Shown here: positions 7,093 to 10,001 of the stretch, piece after piece
How the letters are laid out: the number at the start of each line of letters is the position of its first letter
Position numbering within the stretch: the stretch's first letter is position 1
Source: Coleofasciculus sp. S288
Lineage (GTDB): Bacteria; Cyanobacteriota; Cyanobacteriia; Cyanobacteriales; Coleofasciculaceae
Direction of reading: 5' to 3'
Length of the DNA stretch: 10,001 nt
NCBI GenBank assembly: GCA_020216575.1
Contig: JAIUYC010000064.1
Location: forward strand, 1-10,001
Translations under genes and position numbers: made by a program
The notes under the pieces: model-generated
What the model was told of the DNA's origin: nothing
Databases searched by the model: none
What the model saw: only the letters and a program-made list of their open reading frames with translations

Positions 7093-7470
7093 ATGAGCAA
7101 GAAAATATTGATTGTTGATGATGAGCCTCATATTAGGCTTCTTCTGGAGCAAACTCTTGAGGATCTTGAAGATGAAGGAGTGGAGTTACTGACGGCTGAT
7201 AATGGGGAAGAGGCTCTTGATACGATCAAGGCAGAAAAACCCGATCTAGTATTTCTTGACGTAATGATGCCTAAAATGAACGGGTTTGATGTATGTAACG
7301 CCGTCAAGAATGAGCTTAGCATTAAGGATGTTTACATTATCATGCTAACGGCTAAAGGTCAGGAGTTTGATAAGCGCAAAGGCATGGAAGTGGGGGCTGA
7401 TTTGTATATGACAAAGCCATTTGACCCCGATGAAGTGGTTAAAAAATCAATGCAGGTTCTCGCTCTTTGA
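7093..7470 (+). CDS. Stand-alone CheY-like response regulator receiver
   Basis: This is a single receiver domain of 125 residues with no output domain. All phosphorylation residues are present: Asp9, Asp10 and Glu11 in the acidic pocket, phospho-acceptor Asp56 in FLDVMMP, Thr86, Tyr105 in the switch position, and Lys108 followed by Pro109. GAGAGGGG directly before the start serves as ribosome binding site. The gene lies 12 bases after the cyclase stop, so the two are almost certainly one transcript. The segment around Asp56 closely resembles the same segment of the receiver fused to the upstream kinase (LDVMMPxMxGFDV), which suggests a related origin or a common phosphodonor. It could accept phosphate from the kinase and act through protein contact, perhaps on the cyclase. 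That link is inference. Confidence 0.92.
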   Translation: MSKKILIVDDEPHIRLLLEQTLEDLEDEGVELLTADNGEEALDTIKAEKPDLVFLDVMMPKMNGFDVCNAVKNELSIKDVYIIMLTAKGQEFDKRKGMEVGADLYMTKPFDPDEVVKKSMQVLAL

Positions 7471-7634
7471 GTCTCCTCATTTGTTTGAGACGTTGAGAAA
7501 TTTGATGTAAACCCGATCGCACTTTTTGGGGGAGTTAGGACGCGATCGCACATCTGCCAACTTACTTATAGAGTTCCCAGGAATGCAGACTGAGGAACAG
7601 ACGTGACCCTAACTGGCTAGTAATCAGCTAATTA

Positions 7635-7679
7635 ATGCGATCGCTTGGCGTTGAACCCAGTCTGGATGATGAGGTTTAG
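7635..7679 (+). pseudogene. Relic of a Uma2-family 3' end (copy A)
   Basis: These 14 codons plus TAG spell MRSLGVEPSLDDEV. The intact Uma2 gene downstream ends RSLGVEPNLDDEV, so this is the same tail with one residue changed after Arg. The similarity to the relic at 9636-9695 continues for about 25 bases past the stop (GGTTTGAGGGGAAA then TGCGAT), while the intact gene differs there. No other part of a Uma2 gene is visible upstream, so this is a 3'-end fragment. Confidence 0.65.
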
Positions 7680-7693
7680 TGGTTTGAGGGGAA

Positions 7694-7737
7694 AATGCGA
7701 TAGCGCAAGCGCTACTGCAAGCTGATCTGATCGCATT
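7694..7737. repeat. Nested inverted repeat
   Basis: Outer arms AATGCGAT (7694-7701) and ATCGCATT (7730-7737) enclose a second perfect hairpin TAGCGC-AA-GCGCTA (7701-7714). This is typical cyanobacterial repeat material built on GCGAT words. No T-run follows. Confidence 0.5.
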
Positions 7738-7783
7738 CTTGCCACAATAAAATTAAGTTGACAGCGCTACTCTGGTGGGCATT

Positions 7784-8539
7784 ATGTATCAAAGCGATCC
7801 GCCTCTCGACCCAAAAAAAGTTTTGCCCACAATGTACGATCTTCCCAGCGAAGACCCAGAGGAACCCGGTTTGCCCGACGAATACCATCTACTACAGCCC
7901 CAACTGCTGCGATACACCTTCCGTCCTGCCAACTATCCAGAAGACGAAATCTTTGTTGCCAGCGATTTGAATCTTTACTACGACGTGCGTCATCCTCTTT
8001 GGTATAAACGCCCCGACTGGTTTGCAGTTATAGGCGTACCGAGGTTGTATGAGCAACGGGAACTACGCCTCAGCTATGTGGTTTGGCAAGAAGGGGTTAA
8101 TCCCTTCGTCGTCGTCGAACTGCTATCACCAGGAACTGAAAAAGAAGATTTGGGGCAAACACTGAGAGACGCCAATCAACCTCCAACAAAGTGGGAAGTC
8201 TACGAACGCATTTTGCGAGTTCCTTATTACATTGTGTTTGACCGCTACAATGACCAGTTAAGGGTGTTTCAGTTAGTTGGTAGTAGCTACTCAGAACTAG
8301 AACTGGGTGAACCGCGTGTGTGGATGAATGATATTCAGCTAGGTTTGGGATTGTGGCAAGGTGTTTATCAGGGAATCGATCGCGTCTGGTTGCGTTGGTA
8401 TGATGCAGAAGGTAACTGGATTTTGACTGCTGAAGAGCGAGAACGACAACGAGCAGAGCGAGAAAGGCGACGGGTAGAAAGATTAGCAGAACAATTGCGA
8501 TCGCTCGGTGTTGAACCCAATCTGGATGATGAGGTTTAA
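7784..8539 (+). CDS. Uma2-family (DUF820) PD-(D/E)xK endonuclease-like protein
   Basis: From ATG 7784 this is a 251-residue soluble protein. GGTGGG at 7773-7778 is a plausible ribosome binding site for that ATG. A GTG at 7775 overlaps this site and is a less likely start. Visible fold residues are Asp61 (ASDLNLYYD), Asp78 in PDWF, Glu112 in VVVELLSPGT, and Lys136 in PPTKWEVYERIL, followed by the VPYYIVFDR strand typical of the family. Residues about 216-240 are a highly charged Glu/Arg helix, probably a coiled coil, leading into RSLGVEPNLDDEV. Uma2 proteins are present in many copies in cyanobacteria; they belong to the restriction-endonuclease-like fold, but their biological role is unsettled. 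The gene has no obvious operon partner. Relics of its 3' end lie on both sides. Confidence 0.88.
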   Translation: MYQSDPPLDPKKVLPTMYDLPSEDPEEPGLPDEYHLLQPQLLRYTFRPANYPEDEIFVASDLNLYYDVRHPLWYKRPDWFAVIGVPRLYEQRELRLSYVVWQEGVNPFVVVELLSPGTEKEDLGQTLRDANQPPTKWEVYERILRVPYYIVFDRYNDQLRVFQLVGSSYSELELGEPRVWMNDIQLGLGLWQGVYQGIDRVWLRWYDAEGNWILTAEERERQRAERERRRVERLAEQLRSLGVEPNLDDEV

Positions 8540-8566
8540 GTGATTTAGTTTCTCACAACTGTTGCA

Positions 8567-8755
8567 ATGTTCATAAAGAACATTCGAGTGTTTTGAACAA
8601 TTGTTTTAATGTTCTCTATGAATGTTACGATGTTCATAAAGAGCATTCGAGCGTTTTAAACAATTGTTTTAATGTTCTCTATGAATGTTACAATGTTCAT
8701 AAGGAACATTCGAGCGTTTCTAACAATTGTTTCAATGTTCTCTATGAAGGCTTGA
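8567..8755. repeat. 63-bp tandem repeat, three copies, with 21-bp sub-period
   Basis: The unit starts ATGTTCATAA at 8567, 8630 and 8693, giving an exact 63-base period. A fourth start, ATGTT at 8756, decays into diverged sequence. Copies 1 and 2 differ at only four positions, and copy 3 diverges at its end. Each unit contains the palindrome AACAATTGTT, and the first also has AATGTTC-ATAAA-GAACATT (8566-8584). The unit consists of three related 21-base segments, and the same 21-base rhythm continues into 8756-8820. The array starts 27 bases after the Uma2 stop. It has no unique spacers, so it is not CRISPR. Confidence 0.9.
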
Positions 8756-8914
8756 ATGTTAGTCACAACAGCTTCAACAATTCCGATAACAGCTTGAGTT
8801 GTCGTAACAACAGCTTGTGCATTCCCAGTTACAGCGCTGGATGTAGTGACAACCGATGAAACGATATGAACAACGGTTGTAGTGGGAATGGCTACTGCTT
8901 TGAGCGAAAGAACT

Positions 8915-8944
8915 GCGATCGCGAGGAAAGTGCGATCGCTTTTT
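8915..8944 (+). terminator. Terminator-like hairpin made of two HIP1 octamers and a T-run
   Basis: GCGATCGC at 8915-8922 and GCGATCGC at 8932-8939 are self-complementary to each other across a 9-base loop, and TTTTT follows at 8940-8944. This fits a Rho-independent terminator for plus-strand transcripts coming from the Uma2 gene and the repeat array. On the minus strand the hairpin lies between the 78-residue gene and the heptad-repeat frame but is not followed by a T-run. Confidence 0.45.
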
Positions 8945-8955
8945 CTAGTCCTCCC

Positions 8956-9192
8956 TTAATTCACGAGAGGCGATGCTTCTTCGAGAGGTTGTTCGCTCTT
9001 GAGTGTTGCCTCAGGGCTATCTAAGGTTGGGTCAAAGATAATGCTGTAAGAGGCATGGGGAATCATCCTCTGAAGCAGTCGGAGGTGATCTTCGGCATCG
9101 TTACGACGGCGATGGCGGCAAACAACTAGCCGTTGCAGTTTGGGGAGATAGCGGATAATGCACCAAGGCGAGAGTTGGTCTTTGTAAGTCAT
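8956..9192 (-). CDS. Conserved-looking small cyanobacterial protein of unknown function, 78 residues
   Basis: ATG at 9192-9190 follows AGAGGGAGAGG on the minus strand, a strong ribosome binding site. The product begins MTYKDQLSPWCIIRYLP and continues with a basic segment RHRRRNDAEDHLRLLQRM (residues about 27-44). It then has a hydrophobic strand ending SYSIIFDP (about 48-55) and a polar tail at 56-78. This arrangement matches my memory of short proteins found across cyanobacteria with no assigned domain; I could not verify that. It has no signal peptide or membrane helix. It diverges from the XRE regulator gene across a 197-base intergenic region, so that regulator is a candidate controller. 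Its stop at 8958-8956 overlaps the start of the minus-strand frame described above, in the same frame. Confidence 0.75.
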   Translation of the reverse strand: MTYKDQLSPWCIIRYLPKLQRLVVCRHRRRNDAEDHLRLLQRMIPHASYSIIFDPTLDSPEATLKSEQPLEEASPLVN

Positions 9193-9231
9193 GTGCCTCT
9201 CCCTCTTGCTGCAAGTTTAGCGAAATGAGGT

Positions 9232-9252
9232 ACAGCCCTTGAGTGGGGCTGT
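9232..9252. repeat. Short inverted repeat ACAGCCC...GGGCTGT in the divergent intergenic region
   Basis: It has 7-base perfect arms (9232-9238 and 9246-9252) with a 7-base loop. It lies 40 bases upstream of the 78-residue gene and could be part of its leader or a regulator site. No T-run follows on either side. Confidence 0.4.
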
Positions 9253-9297
9253 GGTGTTGATATCATAGGATTTACCTCCAATTTATTGGGGTTGTTG

Positions 9298-9340
9298 GTA
9301 ATCGCCCTGCGGCCTAGACAACTGAAGGGCGATTACTTTT
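9298..9340 (+). promoter_or_regulatory. 11-bp perfect hairpin upstream of the XRE gene
   Basis: GTAATCGCCCT at 9298-9308 pairs exactly with AGGGCGATTAC at 9326-9336 around a 17-base loop and is followed by TTTT. It could be a weak terminator or attenuator in the leader of the XRE gene, or a dispersed repeat containing GGGCGAT. The four-T tail is too short for a firm terminator call. Confidence 0.4.
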
Positions 9341-9355
9341 GAACTGTTAATCATT

Positions 9356-9377
9356 AAAGAACGAGGTTTCGTTCTTT
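9356..9377 (+). promoter_or_regulatory. Candidate operator AAAGAACGA-GGTT-TCGTTCTTT
   Basis: It has two perfect 9-base arms (9356-9364 and 9369-9377) and a 4-base centre, ending 12 bases before ATG 9390. XRE-type dimers usually bind dyad sites of this size near their own promoters, so autoregulation is the natural reading. As RNA it would also form a stable hairpin just before the start codon. Confidence 0.5.
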
Positions 9378-9389
9378 GTCAAGATTTCA

Positions 9390-9602
9390 ATGGGGCTAGT
9401 TAGGCTGCGGATTCGAGAGTTTGCTGAGGAGAAGGGCTGGACACTAAAAGAGGTGGCTTCACGAGCGGGAGTCCCCTACACGACAGTCACTACTTATGCT
9501 CGTTCCACGGGGATGGCAATGCTTGACGTGACAGCGTTGCAAAAGCTAGCTCGCACGTTTGATGTGATGATGGAAGATTTGATTGAGGTGGTGGAAGAGT
9601 AG
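9390..9602 (+). CDS. XRE-family helix-turn-helix transcriptional regulator, 70 residues
   Basis: This small single-domain Cro/CI-type DNA-binding protein consists of little more than the helix-turn-helix. Helix 2 is TLKEVASRAGV (18-28), the recognition helix lies at about 30-38 (YTTVTTYAR), and a closing helix region QKLARTFDVMMEDLIEV follows at 51-67. This is the usual length for stand-alone cyanobacterial regulators of this kind, and it is likely a dimeric repressor. The ATG has no clear Shine-Dalgarno sequence (CAAGATTTCA upstream), so translation may be weak or leaderless. A perfect dyad 12 bases upstream is a candidate autoregulatory site. It diverges from the 78-residue gene, which may be a second target. 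An antitoxin role is possible for such proteins, but no toxin-like partner lies downstream. Confidence 0.88.
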   Translation: MGLVRLRIREFAEEKGWTLKEVASRAGVPYTTVTTYARSTGMAMLDVTALQKLARTFDVMMEDLIEVVEE

Positions 9603-9635
9603 GCGAGGGAGGAGTAACTATATTGTTGGGTGGGG

Positions 9636-9695
9636 ATGTCGTTGCAGAGTTTGCGATCGCTCGGTGTTGAACCCAATCTGGATGATAAGGTTTAG
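9636..9695 (+). pseudogene. Relic of a Uma2-family 3' end (copy C)
   Basis: The frame reads MSLQSLRSLGVEPNLDDKV then TAG. It matches the tail of the intact Uma2 protein (LRSLGVEPNLDDEV) with one change, Glu to Lys. The DNA match starts at the HIP1 site TTGCGATCGCTCGG and continues past the stop into TTTGAGGGGAAA, which is shared with the relic at 7635-7679. No ribosome binding site is suitably placed and nothing else of a Uma2 gene is visible upstream, so it is unlikely to be translated. Confidence 0.65.
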
Positions 9696-9749
9696 GGGTT
9701 TGAGGGGAAAGTGCGATCGCTGCTTACAAAGCTAACGATAAATGATGAT

Positions 9750-9932
9750 GTAGGGGCGAAGCATTCGGGCGATAATATCCGCATTCAACCAAGATTTTTT
9801 TATCCGAATGCTGACGCTCGTTCCTCGCTACCGCTTCGCTAACGCCCTTCCCCAGTGCAGCTAGGGCGAAGCATTTGGAAGCAGAAATTAGGGATTACCC
9901 GATAGATAGTCGCCCAAATGCTTCGCCCCTAC
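9750..9932. mobile_element. 183-bp MITE-like element with 23-bp terminal inverted repeats
   Basis: The left end (GTAGGGGCGAAGCATTCGGG onward, 9750-9772) is mirrored at 22 of 23 positions by the right end (9910-9932, ending AAATGCTTCGCCCCTAC). A third copy of the core GGGCGAAGCATTTGG lies inside at 9864-9878. There is no coding frame of note, and the interior has GCTTCGCT-type repeat words. Sequences starting GTAGGGGCGAAGCATTCGG are, from memory, abundant in filamentous cyanobacteria. No target-site duplication is evident. Confidence 0.55.
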
Positions 9933-9947
9933 AGAACTCGCACTGTT

Positions 9948-10001
9948 TCAATTGTTCGGAACCAGCAACATCCGCTCCTCAATTTCTGCCCAAATTTTAG
10001 G
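9948..10001 (-). CDS. C-terminal end of an unidentified protein (partial)
   Basis: A minus-strand frame enters from the right edge and reads PKIWAEIEERMLLVPNN before TGA at 9950-9948. The residue mix looks like a real protein C-terminus, and the stop lies 15 bases from the 183-bp repeat element, as expected for an element inserted just after a gene. Seventeen residues are too few to name a family. Confidence 0.4.
   Translation of the reverse strand, partial: PKIWAEIEERMLLVPNN

Larger units (their letters stand above)
7471..7783. other. Gap between the signalling cassette and the Uma2 gene
   Basis: The 313 bases hold one HIP1 site (7542-7549), a second HIP1 inside the Uma2 3'-end relic (7635-7679), and a nested inverted repeat (7694-7737). 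The short inverted pair GTCTC...GAGAC at 7472-7492 just after the receiver gene has a 5-base stem and no T-run, so I do not call it a terminator. TTGACA at 7757-7762 is a possible -35 box, but it would lie too close to the Uma2 start to serve that gene by a normal promoter. Confidence 0.4.
8545..8955 (-). pseudogene. Minus-strand heptad-repeat reading frame, interrupted by one stop, no start codon
   Basis: One minus-strand frame is open for 99 codons (8955-8659), meets TAA at 8658-8656, then stays open for 36 more codons to TAA at 8547-8545. Where the internal stop falls, sister copies of the repeat read CAA or AGA. The translation runs in seven-residue steps such as QAVVTTT, QAVIGIV, EAVVTNI, QAFIENI, ETIVRNA, RMFLMNI and VTFIENI, which gives a hydrophobic, probably helical product. 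GGGAGG at 8955-8950 looks like a ribosome binding site, but no ATG, GTG or TTG follows in frame until the GTG at 8766-8764. Against coding on this strand, four of the six variable codons in the array are silent on the plus strand and only one is silent here. It could be a decayed gene, or a repeat that is open on both strands by composition. Confidence 0.35.

Noticed and set aside
7472..7492. Terminator after the receiver gene
   Set aside because: The stem is only 5 bases with an 11-base loop and no T-run.
8567..8755. CRISPR array
   Set aside because: The units abut directly with an exact 63-base period and no unique spacers, and no cas-like gene is present.
8593..8859. Plus-strand 88-codon frame over the tandem repeat, from a TTG
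   Set aside because: It has no convincing ribosome binding site, an odd Cys, Asn and Ser-rich composition, and starts within a repeat unit. I kept it only as one side of the both-strands finding, because most copy-to-copy changes are silent in this frame.
9390..9602. Antitoxin of a toxin-antitoxin pair
   Set aside because: The size would fit, but no toxin-like frame lies directly upstream or downstream. The next plus-strand sequence is a Uma2 relic and repeats.

Overview
The window looks like chromosomal DNA from a cyanobacterium, probably a filamentous one with a repeat-rich genome. The main evidence is fifteen exact copies of the cyanobacterial octamer GCGATCGC (HIP1), where about 0.15 would be expected by chance in 10 kb. 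Supporting evidence is the gene content (multidomain hybrid sensor kinase, GAF-cyclase, Uma2 protein, small conserved proteins) and many short palindromic repeats of kinds common in cyanobacteria. No rRNA, tRNA, CRISPR array or intact transposase is visible.

Layout. Positions 1-672 (minus) hold the N-terminal part of a NERD-domain protein, probably a helicase, whose nuclease site appears to have lost two of its three key residues. After a gap of degenerate repeats comes an unrecognised 87-residue ORF (1112-1375), then a cluster of palindromic repeats (1388-1698) and a possible gene relic (1889-2031).

The core is a plus-strand signalling cassette. It consists of a 1068-residue hybrid histidine kinase (2226-5432), a doubtful small ORF (5446-5646), a GAF-domain class III nucleotide cyclase with adenylate-type residues (5668-7080), and a stand-alone CheY-like receiver only 12 bases later (7093-7470). 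The likely logic is that the kinase senses an extracytoplasmic ligand through a Cache-type domain and passes phosphate to its own receiver and possibly to the stand-alone receiver. The co-oriented cyclase would add a cAMP output. The partner assignments are inference from gene order.

The right part is accessory in character. An intact Uma2-family gene (7784-8539) is flanked on both sides by relics of the 3' end of the same kind of gene (7635-7679 and 9636-9695). Directly after it lies a 63-bp tandem repeat built on a 21-bp period. This region is open on both strands. On the minus strand it reads as a heptad-repeat hydrophobic protein with a single internal stop. Two HIP1 sites facing each other plus a T-run form a terminator-like hairpin at 8915-8944. 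A conserved-looking 78-residue protein (8956-9192, minus) diverges from an XRE-type regulator (9390-9602, plus). A perfect 9-bp inverted repeat sits just before the regulator start and is a good candidate for its operator. The window ends with a 183-bp element with terminal inverted repeats (9750-9932) and the last 17 codons of a minus-strand gene running off the edge.
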